Assembly (NCBI RefSeq): GCF_000615975.1
Contig: NZ_BAMP01000031.1
Span: 1-44,513, forward strand
From: Nitratireductor aquibiodomus NL21 = JCM 21793
GTDB taxonomy: Bacteria; Pseudomonadota; Alphaproteobacteria; Rhizobiales; Rhizobiaceae
Length of the DNA stretch: 44,513 nucleotides
Direction: 5' to 3'
This document shows positions 34,990 through 43,224 of this stretch, piece after piece. Under the pieces are notes generated by a model. It saw only the letters and a program-made list of their open reading frames with translations. It was not told the DNA's origin and did not search any database. Within the stretch, counting starts at the first letter, position 1. Every line of letters starts with the position of its first letter. A program made the position numbers and the translations under genes.

Positions 34990-36069
34990 CTAGACTTGGT
35001 CCGTGGTGGATGACGCGGACCAGGCTTGGACCGGCGCCCTTTCGCCAAGAGCGGCACGACCCAACACCGGGCCACTGGATTGGCGTATGATGAGCTGCAT
35101 CGGGATGCAGCTTTGGCCCTTAAGGGCCGGCAGATCGGACGACGCGTCGCGCGCACCGTCTTGATCGATCTGGAAAATCAGGTCGGCAATGGCGATCTCG
35201 GCAATGCGCTCCATGTCCATGCGCATGGTGGTGAGGCTCGGCGCAATGACGCCGGCCCAGATGAGATCGTCAAAACCGGTGACGCTGACATCGTCGGGAA
35301 TGGAGATGCCGCCCTGTTGCAGCTCGGTGATGGCGCGCAGGGCATGGAGATCCGACACGGCGGCGAAGGCCGTAACGCCCTCCTCCACCAGACGCACGAG
35401 ACCGAGCGGGCAGCCGGAACCATGGCTGCGCTCCATCTCGCCGATCCAGATCAGGCGGGTTTCGCCCTTGCCGGCAAAGGCTTCACGAATGCCGGCAATG
35501 CGGTCGTTCTGAACGTTGGAATCGGAATGAAGGCCGATGATCGCCACGGAACGATGGCCGAGATCGAGCAGGTGGCGCCCCATTTCAAGGCCGCCGCTGC
35601 GGTGATCGGCGGCAACGGTATTGCCCGGCGTGGAAGGGGAATCGATGACCGCGACGGGACGGCCGATATCGCCAATACGCGTGCCGTGGCGCGGCACGAC
35701 GACGATGCCATCCGCGCCACGCTCGATCAGCCGGTTGATGGCGCGGGACTGGGCTTCGATATCGCCACGACTGTCGCCTATGAGCACGCCATAGCCTGCC
35801 TCGGAGGCCGCATGCTCGATGGCCTGCGCGAATTGCGGAAAGAGCGGATGGCCGATATCGGCCAGAACGAGACCAAGCACATGGCTGCGCCCGGTACTGA
35901 GCGCCCGGCCTGCGAGGCTGGGCACATAGCCCAGCTCTTTTGCCTTTTCGCGGATCGCCCGGCCGAGCTCCTTCGACACGCGGCCCTTTCCGGACATCGC
36001 GTTTGAAACGGTCGCAACCGATACGCCAAGAGCTTTGGCAATATCGGATAGATTGGCGCGAGAAGCCAT
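34990..36069 (-). CDS. LacI-family transcriptional repressor
   Basis: 359 residues from ATG 36069 (MASRANLSDIAKALGV); GTG 36084 is the alternative without a clear ribosome site. N-terminal LacI HTH NLSDIAKALGVSVATVSNAM at about 6-25 and hinge helix SLAGRALSTG, then the periplasmic-binding-type sensor domain (LGLVLADIGHPLFPQFAQAI, ERGADGIVVVPRHG, DDVSVTGFDDLIWAG). It is the first gene of the transporter/nucleoside operon, 33 bases upstream of the binding-protein gene, with a LacI-type dyad in its own promoter. It thus probably represses the whole operon including itself. By neighbours the effector should be a nucleoside, a purine or ribose. Confidence 0.92.
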   Translation of the reverse strand: MASRANLSDIAKALGVSVATVSNAMSGKGRVSKELGRAIREKAKELGYVPSLAGRALSTGRSHVLGLVLADIGHPLFPQFAQAIEHAASEAGYGVLIGDSRGDIEAQSRAINRLIERGADGIVVVPRHGTRIGDIGRPVAVIDSPSTPGNTVAADHRSGGLEMGRHLLDLGHRSVAIIGLHSDSNVQNDRIAGIREAFAGKGETRLIWIGEMERSHGSGCPLGLVRLVEEGVTAFAAVSDLHALRAITELQQGGISIPDDVSVTGFDDLIWAGVIAPSLTTMRMDMERIAEIAIADLIFQIDQDGARDASSDLPALKGQSCIPMQLIIRQSSGPVLGRAALGERAPVQAWSASSTTDQV

Positions 36070-36091
36070 CAAAGCCCGGTTCACATGAAGG

Positions 36092-36103
36092 TTAAGCGTT
36101 TAA
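36092..36103. promoter_or_regulatory. LacI-type operator
   Basis: TTAAGCGTTTAA is a dyad with TTAA arms around a central CG, one mismatched pair, the layout of LacI/GalR-family operators. It begins just downstream of the predicted -10 box of the lacI promoter, where a bound repressor would block initiation. Confidence 0.6.
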
Positions 36104-36105
36104 GC

Positions 36106-36135
36106 ATTATGCCCGGCAAGAACCGTCATGTCGAA
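36106..36135 (-). promoter_or_regulatory. Promoter of the lacI-ABC-nucleoside operon
   Basis: On the minus strand TTCGAC (36130-36135) and CATAAT (36106-36111) are separated by 18 bases, an acceptable sigma70-type pair. The operator TTAAACGCTTAA follows two bases after the -10 element. The transcript would begin about 30 bases before the lacI ATG. Confidence 0.45.
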
Positions 36136-36144
36136 TCGGTTTTT

Positions 36145-36165
36145 GAAAATCCCCAGAATTGGGGG
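36145..36165 (-). terminator. Probable Rho-independent terminator of copA
   Basis: Read on the minus strand, CCCCA and TGGGG form a stem with a four-base loop, followed by ATTTTC. It lies 14 bases after the copA stop. A second perfect dyad, GGCCTGAC-G-GTCAGGCC at 36169-36185, overlaps the copA stop codon itself. Confidence 0.55.
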
Positions 36166-36178
36166 CAGGGCCTGACGG

Positions 36179-38721
36179 TCAGGCCGAAGCCGTGACCGCC
36201 CTGCCCTCGCTGGCCGGAGCCCCCTCCTGCCCGGCGGACCGGACAGGAAGAGGCGCCCTGAAACGCTTGAGCCGCAGCGCATTGCCCAGCACGAAGACAC
36301 TGGAGAGCGCCATGGCGCCGGCGGCAAGCATGGGCGACAGAAGCATGCCCGTGGCCGGGTAGAGCACACCGGCAGCAACCGGGATCAGGCTCACATTGTA
36401 GCGAAGGCCCAAAACAGGTTCTGCCGGATGTTCTTCATGGTTGCCTGCGAAAGGCCGATGGCATTGGCAACACCGGTGACATCGCCAGCCATAAGAACCA
36501 CGTCGGCGCTCTCGATGGCGACATCGGTGCCGGTGCCGATGGCGATGCCGACATCAGCTTCCGCCAGAGCGGGGGCATCGTTGATGCCGTCACCGACGAA
36601 GGACACCGGGCCGGCCTGCTTGCGCAGGCGCTTGAGCGCCTCAACCTTGCCCTCCGGCAGCACTTCCGCCTCGACCCGGTCGATGCCGAGTTTTGCGGCG
36701 ATGGCTTCAGCCGTGTGGCGGTTGTCGCCGGTTATCATCGCCACTTCCAGCCCCAGCGCATGAAGTGCTGCAATGGCGGTGGGCGTCGATTCCTTCACCG
36801 GATCGGCAACGGCGATCACCGCCGCGAGCTTGCCATCGACCGCCGCGTAAAGCGGTGTCTTGGCATCGGCGGCGAGCTTTTCGGCATCGGAGGAAGCCTT
36901 GCCGATCTCGACATTCTGCTGACGCATGTAACGATCCGCGCCGATGTGAAGACTGCGACCGCCAATGGTTGCGGCAATGCCGAAACCCGGAACTGCATCG
37001 AACGCATCGACCGGCTTGAGGGTGAGCCCCTCGTCGCGCGCGCCCTGAACGATGGCTTCGGCCACCGGATGTTCGGACATGGCTTCCGCCGAGGCGACGA
37101 GCGAAAGGACTTCGGCGCGCTCGAAACCGTTCTGCACCACGAAATCGGTGAGTGCCGGGCGACCGAGCGTCAGCGTTCCGGTCTTGTCGAACGCGACAAC
37201 GCTTGTGTTGCGCAGGCTCTGCAATGCCTCGCCATTGCGGAAGAGAACACCGAGCTGCGCGGCGCGGCCGGTGCCGACCATGATGGAGGTTGGTGTGGCG
37301 AGCCCCATGGCGCACGGGCAGGCGATGATGAGCACCGCCACAGCATTGACCAGCGCAAAGGCGAAGGCGGGATCGGGACCGAACACCAGCCAGACGACGA
37401 ATGTGGCGGCCGCCGCCAGCATGACGGCCGGCACGAACCACGCCGTGACCCGGTCAACGACCGCCTGGATCGGCAGCTTGGCCCCTTGCGCGTTTTCGAC
37501 CATGCGGATGATCTGCGCCAACACCGTGTCGGAGCCGACCTTGGTGGCGCGGTAGACGAAGCTGCCCGTCTTGTTGATCGTGCCGCCGATCACCTCGTCG
37601 CCTTCGGCCTTGGAGAGCGGAACCGGCTCGCCGGAGATCATCGCTTCATCCACATAGGAGGAACCGCTCTCGACCACGCCATCGACCGGCACCTTGTCGC
37701 CGGGGCGCACCTGAAGACGGTCGCCCACGACGACCTCATCAAGCGGCACTTCGACAAAACTGTCGTCCTTGAGAACGCGGGCGCTCTTGGCGCGCAGGCC
37801 CATCAGCCGCTTGATGGCCTCGCCGGTGCGGCCCTTGGCGCGCGCCTCCAGAAGTCGCCCAAGCAGGATGAGCGTGACAATGACGGCGGATGCCTCGAAA
37901 TAGACATTGACCGTGCCGGAGGGGAGAATGCCGGGCGCGAAGGTGGCCACGACCGAATAGGCCCAGGCGGCCGTGGAGCCGAGCATGACGAGCGAGTTCA
38001 TGTCCGGCGCGAAGCGCATCAGTGCTGGAAAACCCTTGCGGTAAAAGCGCAGGCCCGGCCCGAACTGAACGATGGTCGCCAGCACGAAATAGACCATGTA
38101 GAGCGTGCTGCGGTCGGCAATGCCCATCAACCATTCGTGCATGCCCGGCACGAAATGGCTGCCCATTTCGAGAATGAAGATCGGCAGCGTGAAGATTGCG
38201 GCCAGCGTGAAATCGCGCTTGAGCGAACGAAACTCGGCGGCTTTCGCCTCCTCATGCGCATCGCGCGCGGCAGCGCCGTCGGTGCGCCGAACCGGCGTAT
38301 AGCCCGATTTGCGGATCGCCTCTTCCACGCCGTTGCGCGCCTCGTCGCTCAACAGATCGACGGAAGCGCTTTCGGTGGCAAGGTTCACCGCGACTTTTGA
38401 AACACCGGGCACAGCCGCAATGGCCTGTTCCACACGCCGCACGCAGGAGGCGCATGTCATGCCCTCGATGCCGATGTCGAGATGGCTGGCGGGCACGCCA
38501 TAGCCCGCCCCTTCCACCGCCTTGACAATGCTGGAGAAATCGAGACCGGGCCGGACCGTGACATCGGCGGTTTCGGTTGCCAGATTGACCGAGGCGCTTT
38601 CAACGCCATCGACGGCGGCGATCGCCTTTTCAGCACGTTTCACGCAGGAAGCGCAGGTCAGCCCCTCGATGCGGAAACGTTTCACATTGGCCGAAGACGT
38701 GTCGGCAGCAAGGGTATTCAT
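36179..38721 (-). CDS. copA: Copper-exporting P1B-type ATPase CopA (frameshifted near the C-terminus)
   Basis: Exports Cu(I) across the inner membrane. ATG 38721 gives two N-terminal metal-binding domains with CxxC at Cys23/Cys26 (GLTCASC) and Cys90/Cys93 (GMTCASC), then eight membrane helices, the transport motif [13 protein letters not shown], the phosphorylation site [18 protein letters not shown], and the hinge [21 protein letters not shown]. The C-terminus is split: the main frame ends FWAFATM at 36391, while [15 protein letters not shown] to the stop at 36179 reads in another frame. One extra base at 36401 (GCT to GCCT on the coding strand) gives [18 protein letters not shown], the conserved last-helix motif. 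Restored length 847 residues. It is a single-gene unit behind a CueR-type promoter; the regulator gene is not in the window. Confidence 0.92.
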
Positions 38722-38728
38722 CGCTTTC

Positions 38729-38754
38729 ACCCTGATATGACTAATGTTCAGGGT
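38729..38754. other. Hairpin in the copA leader
   Basis: ACCCTGA (38729-38735) and TCAGGGT (38748-38754) are perfect inverted repeats with a 12-base spacer. They lie between the copA promoter and its start codon, eight bases upstream of the ATG and overlapping the ribosome-binding region. It could modulate translation or be a second operator. Confidence 0.45.
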
Positions 38755-38758
38755 TAGG

Positions 38759-38789
38759 CTTTTAAACCTTCCAGTCAATGGAAGGTCAA
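38759..38789 (-). promoter_or_regulatory. CueR/HmrR-type copper-responsive promoter of copA
   Basis: ACCTTCC-N7-GGAAGGT at 38766-38786 is a perfect dyad matching the CueR (HmrR in rhizobia) operator. On the minus strand it lies between TTGACC (38784-38789) and TAAAAG (38759-38764), separated by 19 bases, the overlong spacer characteristic of MerR-family promoters that are activated by DNA distortion when Cu(I) binds. It starts about 40 bases before copA. Confidence 0.88.
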
Positions 38790-38798
38790 CAGAAAAAT

Positions 38799-39023
38799 TC
38801 AGTGCGTGGTTTCGGAGCCGGCAAAGGCCGTCAGAAGCAGGCGCAGATACTGCACCTGCGGATGACCGGGAAGGCGCCGGTCGATCTCCGCAAGCTGGCA
38901 CTGCGCGGCATATTCGATATCCGCATCGGGCGGCAGGCTGACCACCCATTCCATGAAAGCGCGCTGTTGCGCGCGGATCGAACCCGCGCGCAACTGTCTT
39001 GCCGATGTGGTGTCAAAGGGCAT
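38799..39023 (-). CDS. Small hypothetical protein coupled to nrdB
   Basis: 74 residues, start ATG 39023 three bases after the nrdB stop (TGATCCATG), so probably translated by the same ribosomes. The sequence is soluble and largely helical ([47 protein letters not shown]), with no membrane segment or known motif. Its length, codon use and tight coupling support a real gene. A role with ribonucleotide reductase is only suggested by position. The end lies close to the copA promoter region. Confidence 0.6.
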   Translation of the reverse strand: MPFDTTSARQLRAGSIRAQQRAFMEWVVSLPPDADIEYAAQCQLAEIDRRLPGHPQVQYLRLLLTAFAGSETTH

Positions 39024-39026
39024 GGA

Positions 39027-40142
39027 TCAATCCCAGCTCAACGCGCCGCCATTCTGATACTCGATCACGCGCGTCTCGAAGAAATTCTTCTCCTTCTTCA
39101 GGTCCATCGCCTCGCTCATCCACGGGAATGGATTGTCGGTTTCAGCGTAGACCGGAGCGAGACCGAGCTGGGCACAGCGGCGGTTGGCGATGAAGTGCAT
39201 GTACTGCTCGCACAGCGCCGCGTTGAGCCCCAGAAAGCCGCGCGGCATCGTATCGCGCCCGTAGGATGCTTCCAGTTCGGCGGCGTCCGCGATCATGCCG
39301 CGCACCTCATCCTGGAATTCCTTCGTCCAGAGATGCGGGTTCTCGATCTTGATCTGGTTGATGACATCGATGCCGAAATTCAGATGGATGGATTCATCGC
39401 GCAGGATGTACTGATACTGTTCGGCGATGCCGACCATCTTGTTGCGGCGGCCGAGCGACAGGATCTGCGCGAAACCGGTGTAGAACCACATGCCCTCGAA
39501 GATGACATAGAAGGCCACCAGATCGCGCAGAAACGCCTGATCGGCCTCCGGCGTGCCGGTCTTGAATTCCGGATCGTCCAAATGCTTGGTGTAATCCAGC
39601 GCCCATGCCGCCTTGTCGGTGATGGAGGGCACCTCACGATACATGTTGAAGAGCTCGCCTTCGTCCAGCGAAAGGCTCTCCACGATGTACTGGAAAGTGT
39701 GCGTGTGGATCGCCTCTTCAAAGGCCTGACGCAAGAGATACTGCCGGCATTCGGGATTCGTGAGGTGCCGATAGATCGCCAGAACGATGTTGTTGGCGAC
39801 AAGCGACTCTGACGCGGCGAAGAAGCCGAGATTGCGCTTAATCATGCGTCGCTCGTCTTCGGTCAGGCCATCGCGCGACTTCCACAGCGCGATGTCGGCC
39901 TGCATGGAGACCTCGGTGGGCATCCAGTGATTGTTGCAGCCGGCGAGATATTTCTCCCACGCCCAGCGATATTTGAGCGGCAGGAGCTGGTTGACGTCGG
40001 CGCGTGCATTAATCATGCGCTTGTCGTCGACCGATACACGGGCCGCCCCGCGTTCGATCTCGCCAAGGCCCGTGGCGTCTGCCTCGGGGGAAGCGGGATT
40101 TGGAATGGTGGCGGGCTGCGATTGTTCGTTCCAGTTCAGCAT
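39027..40142 (-). CDS. nrdB: Class I ribonucleotide reductase beta subunit, class Ic features (NrdB)
   Basis: 371-residue ferritin-like dimetal subunit that generates the oxidant for NrdA. ATG 40142 has GGAAG upstream. Metal ligands: Glu112 in [10 protein letters not shown] (E. coli has Asp here), Glu143 and His146 in [20 protein letters not shown] and DESIHLNFG. The residue matching the E. coli radical Tyr122 is Phe150 (E-A-I-H-T-H-T-F). Glu plus Phe is the pattern of the Chlamydia-type class Ic enzyme, which uses a Mn/Fe cofactor instead of a tyrosyl radical. The C-terminal [14 protein letters not shown] analogue ([17 protein letters not shown]) binds NrdA. It follows nrdA after an 89-base gap holding a hairpin repeat. 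Confidence 0.93.
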   Translation of the reverse strand: MLNWNEQSQPATIPNPASPEADATGLGEIERGAARVSVDDKRMINARADVNQLLPLKYRWAWEKYLAGCNNHWMPTEVSMQADIALWKSRDGLTEDERRMIKRNLGFFAASESLVANNIVLAIYRHLTNPECRQYLLRQAFEEAIHTHTFQYIVESLSLDEGELFNMYREVPSITDKAAWALDYTKHLDDPEFKTGTPEADQAFLRDLVAFYVIFEGMWFYTGFAQILSLGRRNKMVGIAEQYQYILRDESIHLNFGIDVINQIKIENPHLWTKEFQDEVRGMIADAAELEASYGRDTMPRGFLGLNAALCEQYMHFIANRRCAQLGLAPVYAETDNPFPWMSEAMDLKKEKNFFETRVIEYQNGGALSWD

Positions 40143-40178
40143 TGTCTTGTCTTCCGATTGGGTTTGCATTCGGCGCGC

Positions 40179-40219
40179 GCCCACCTTCGTCCTTCGACGG
40201 GTTCAGGATGAAGGTGGGC
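40179..40219. repeat. Intergenic palindromic (REP/RIME-like) element between nrdA and nrdB
   Basis: GCCCACCTTC-G-TCCT (40179-40193) pairs with AGGA-T-GAAGGTGGGC (40205-40219), a 15-pair stem with one G-T position and an 11-base loop (TCGACGGGTTC). The wording CCTTCGACGGGTTCAGGATGA is typical of dispersed palindromes in alphaproteobacterial intergenic DNA. No other copy was seen in this window. It may fold in the nrdAB mRNA and adjust the subunit ratio. Confidence 0.7.
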
Positions 40220-40231
40220 CCAAAGGCCGGG

Positions 40232-43111
40232 CTACTGGCAGGCCTCGCATTCGGGATCGTCAATGGCGCAGGCCTTCGTCCAGGCTGCATTCGGATCGAT
40301 GGCGATGGGTTCTGCCGAAACGCTGGATGCGGAGACGGCGTTGAGCTTGCCGTCGGTTCCCTTGAGCGTGGATTTCTCCACATGGGTGGCGGAACGCGAA
40401 CGCAGGTAATAGGTGGTTTTCAGTCCTTTTTTCCATGCGTGCCGGTAAAGCTCGTCCAGCTTCTTGCCACTCGGATTGGCGATGTAGAGGTTGAGCGACT
40501 GGGCCTGGTCGATCCATTTCTGACGGCGCGAGGCAGCCTCTATGAGCCAGGCGGAATCGATCTCGAACGCGGTCGCATAAAGTGCCTTGAGATCGTCGGG
40601 CACCCGGTCGATCTGGCCGATGGACCCATCGAAATATTTGAGATCGGACATCATGACCTCATCCCACAGGCCGCGGTCCTTCAGGTCGTGGATGAGCGCC
40701 GCGTTCACCACCGTGAAATCGCCCGACATGTTCGATTTGACGAACAGGTTCTGATAGGCGGGTTCGATGGACTGCGAAACGCCGCAAATGTTGGAGATGG
40801 TGGCGGTGGGCGCGATGGCCATGCAGTTGGAATTGCGCATGCCGACCTTCTTCACCCGCTTGCGCAGGCTCTCCCAGTCGAGCGTTGCGGCGTTATCCAT
40901 CTCGACACCCGGCCGCGCCTCTTCCAGAAGCCGGATGGAATCGATCGGCAGGATGCCTTTCGACCACAGCGACTTCTCGAACGTGGGATAGCGCCCGCGC
41001 TCGTCGGCGAGTTCTACAGAAGCCGAAATTGCATAATAGCTGATCGCCTCCATGCTGGCATCGGCAAACGCCACCGCATCCTCGCTGGCATAGGGTATAC
41101 GCAGCTTCTGCAAGGCGTCCTGAAAGCCCATCAGACCAAGGCCGACCGGGCGATGCCTGAGATTGGAATGGCGTGCCTCCGGAATGGTGTAGAAATTGAT
41201 GTCGATGACATTGTCGAGCATGCGCATGGCGGTGCCGACCGTGCGTGCCAGACGCTCCAGATCGAGTGCGCCATCGGCGATGTGGTTGACGAGGTTCACG
41301 GAACCCAGATTGCAGACGGCCACCTCGTCCTTGGACGTGTTGAGGGTGATTTCCGTACACAGGTTTGATGAGTGAACGACGCCCACATGCCCCTGCGGCG
41401 ACCGGATGTTGCACGGATCCTTGAACGTGACCCAGGGATGCCCGGTCTCGAAGAGCATTGTGAGCATGCGCCGCCACAGATCGACCGCGCGCACGGTTTT
41501 GAAGACGCGCAGTTCACCGGCCTCCGCCTTTGTCTCATAGGCTTCATAGGCCTTGCGGAACGCCTTGCCATAAAGGTCGTGCAGATCGGGCGTCTCGTCG
41601 GGTGAGAACAGGGTCCACGGACCGTCTGCCGCGACGCGCTCCATGAACAGGTCGGGCACCCAGTTGGCCGTGTTCATGTCATGGGTGCGGCGGCGGTCGT
41701 CGCCGGTGTTCTTGCGCAGGTCGAGGAATTCCTCGATATCGATGTGCCAGCTTTCCAGATAGGCGCAGACCGCACCCTTGCGCTTGCCGCCCTGATTGAC
41801 GGCGATGGCCGTGTCGTTGGCGACCTTGAGGAACGGCACGACGCCCTGGCTCTCGCCATTGGTGCCCTTGATATGCGCGCCGAGACCGCGCACCGGCGTC
41901 CAGTCATTGCCGAGCCCGCCGGAATATTTGGCAAGCAGCGCATTGTCCTTCACCGCCTTGAAGATGCCATCGAGATCGTCGGCAACCGTGGTGAGGAAGC
42001 AGGAAGAAAGCTGCGGGCGCAGCGTGCCGGAATTGAACAGGGTGGGCGTGGAGGCCATGAAATCGAACGACGACAGGAGATCGTAGAATTCGATGGCGCG
42101 CGCCTCGCGGTCGACCTCGCGCACGGCAAGCCCCATGGCGACGCGCATGAAGAAAGCCTGCGGCAGCTCGAACCGGGTGCCGTTGGCATGCAGGAAGTAA
42201 CGGTCATAAAGGGTCTGAAGACCGAGAAACTGGAAGTTCAGGTCGCGCTCGGGTCTGAGCGCGGCGCCGAGGCGCTCCAGATCGAAGCGGGCAAGCTCCG
42301 GGTCGATGAGGTCGTTGGCGATGCCCTTTGCCACGAAGTCGGGGAAGTAACGCGCATAGCGCTCCGACATCTCGGCCTGCGTGGCCTGCTCCGGCCTTTC
42401 GGACACGAAGGTCAGAGCCTCGCGGCGCAGTTTGTCGAGCAGTAGGCGCGCGGAAACGAACGCGTAATCGGGCTCCTGCTCGACCAGCGTGCGGGAGGCA
42501 AGAATGGGAGCCAGAGACAATTCGTCCTGACGGATGCCATCGTAGAGATTGCGCTTCGTCTCGTTCAGGATCGGCTCGGCCGAAACGGATTCGAGACCGG
42601 CGCAGGCTTCATGAACGATTTCCGCAAGACGGGCCTCATCCAGCGCAACCAGCGTGCCATCGTCCAGAGTCATTTGCAGGGTGGATTGCGGTGCTTCGGC
42701 ATCGACGGTTTCGGTGGCCCGTTCGCGGGCACGTTCCTCACGGTAGAGCACATAGGCACGGGCAACACGGTGATGCTCGCCGCGCATAAGGGCGAGTTCT
42801 ACCTGGTCCTGAATTTCCTCGATGTGGAACAGGCGGTCGGCATCGGCCCGGCGCGTCAGCGCGGATACAACCTGTTCGGCAAGCTCTTCGACAATATCGT
42901 GGACACGGCGCGAACCGGCGGCGGTGGACCCTTCGACCGCCAGAAACGCCTTGGTCAGCGCAATCGTGATCTTGGCCGGATCGAACGGCGTCACCCCGCC
43001 ATTGCGGCGGATGACACGATAGCCCGGCTCGGACGAACCGGCTTCGCTCTTTCTGGTGGATGGCGGAACCGCGACGGTTCCATTGGTGTTCTTTACTTCA
43101 GTCGCCGGCAT
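40232..43111 (-). CDS. nrdA: Class I ribonucleoside-diphosphate reductase alpha subunit (NrdA)
   Basis: Reduces ribonucleotides to deoxyribonucleotides with NrdB. 959 residues, long for NrdA because of its N-terminal extension. An ATP-cone (YRVIRRNGGVTPFDPAKITIAL) at about 31-130 provides overall dATP/ATP control, and GTLVALDEARLAEIVHEACAGLE near 150 looks like a second, divergent cone. Catalytic core: LSSCFLTTVADD (reducible Cys), GGLGNDWTPVR, NTANWVPDLFM, and SSNLCTEITLN with the thiyl-radical Cys. The C-terminal CEACQ supplies the CxxC that re-reduces the active site. ATG 43111 has GGGGG nine bases upstream. A cobalamin riboswitch precedes it, so expression should fall when B12 is plentiful. 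Confidence 0.94.
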   Translation of the reverse strand: MPATEVKNTNGTVAVPPSTRKSEAGSSEPGYRVIRRNGGVTPFDPAKITIALTKAFLAVEGSTAAGSRRVHDIVEELAEQVVSALTRRADADRLFHIEEIQDQVELALMRGEHHRVARAYVLYREERARERATETVDAEAPQSTLQMTLDDGTLVALDEARLAEIVHEACAGLESVSAEPILNETKRNLYDGIRQDELSLAPILASRTLVEQEPDYAFVSARLLLDKLRREALTFVSERPEQATQAEMSERYARYFPDFVAKGIANDLIDPELARFDLERLGAALRPERDLNFQFLGLQTLYDRYFLHANGTRFELPQAFFMRVAMGLAVREVDREARAIEFYDLLSSFDFMASTPTLFNSGTLRPQLSSCFLTTVADDLDGIFKAVKDNALLAKYSGGLGNDWTPVRGLGAHIKGTNGESQGVVPFLKVANDTAIAVNQGGKRKGAVCAYLESWHIDIEEFLDLRKNTGDDRRRTHDMNTANWVPDLFMERVAADGPWTLFSPDETPDLHDLYGKAFRKAYEAYETKAEAGELRVFKTVRAVDLWRRMLTMLFETGHPWVTFKDPCNIRSPQGHVGVVHSSNLCTEITLNTSKDEVAVCNLGSVNLVNHIADGALDLERLARTVGTAMRMLDNVIDINFYTIPEARHSNLRHRPVGLGLMGFQDALQKLRIPYASEDAVAFADASMEAISYYAISASVELADERGRYPTFEKSLWSKGILPIDSIRLLEEARPGVEMDNAATLDWESLRKRVKKVGMRNSNCMAIAPTATISNICGVSQSIEPAYQNLFVKSNMSGDFTVVNAALIHDLKDRGLWDEVMMSDLKYFDGSIGQIDRVPDDLKALYATAFEIDSAWLIEAASRRQKWIDQAQSLNLYIANPSGKKLDELYRHAWKKGLKTTYYLRSRSATHVEKSTLKGTDGKLNAVSASSVSAEPIAIDPNAAWTKACAIDDPECEACQ

Positions 43112-43117
43112 CTAGAC

Positions 43118-43164
43118 CCCCGTGGCGGTTGGACAGGGGCGCGGAGACATGCGGCGCGACGGGG
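43118..43164 (-). promoter_or_regulatory. Possible ribosome-site sequestering stem upstream of nrdA
   Basis: On the minus strand CCCCGT (43159-43164) is complementary to ACGGGG (43118-43123), which forms the Shine-Dalgarno region of nrdA. The pairing could serve as the expression platform of the riboswitch by hiding the ribosome site. A further GC hairpin is at 43187-43209. Both are inference from complementarity only. Confidence 0.3.
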
Positions 43165-43224
43165 TTTCCCATGGCGACACACGCACCACCGGGACACCCC
43201 GCCCGTGGACGTTTATCTCGTCAT

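Noticed and set aside
36715..38400. 561-codon open frame on the plus strand across copA
   Set aside because: It is the antisense shadow of copA. GC-rich DNA leaves long antisense frames open; its translation shows no domain, while the minus strand has every P-type ATPase motif.
41681..42445. 254-codon plus-strand frame inside nrdA
   Set aside because: Antisense shadow of the NrdA catalytic core with no ribosome site or recognisable motif.
43213..43224. Mini-frame ATG ACG AGA TAA right after the riboswitch
   Set aside because: The GGAG upstream belongs to the conserved closing strand of the aptamer. Three codons are too few to support a leader-peptide claim.
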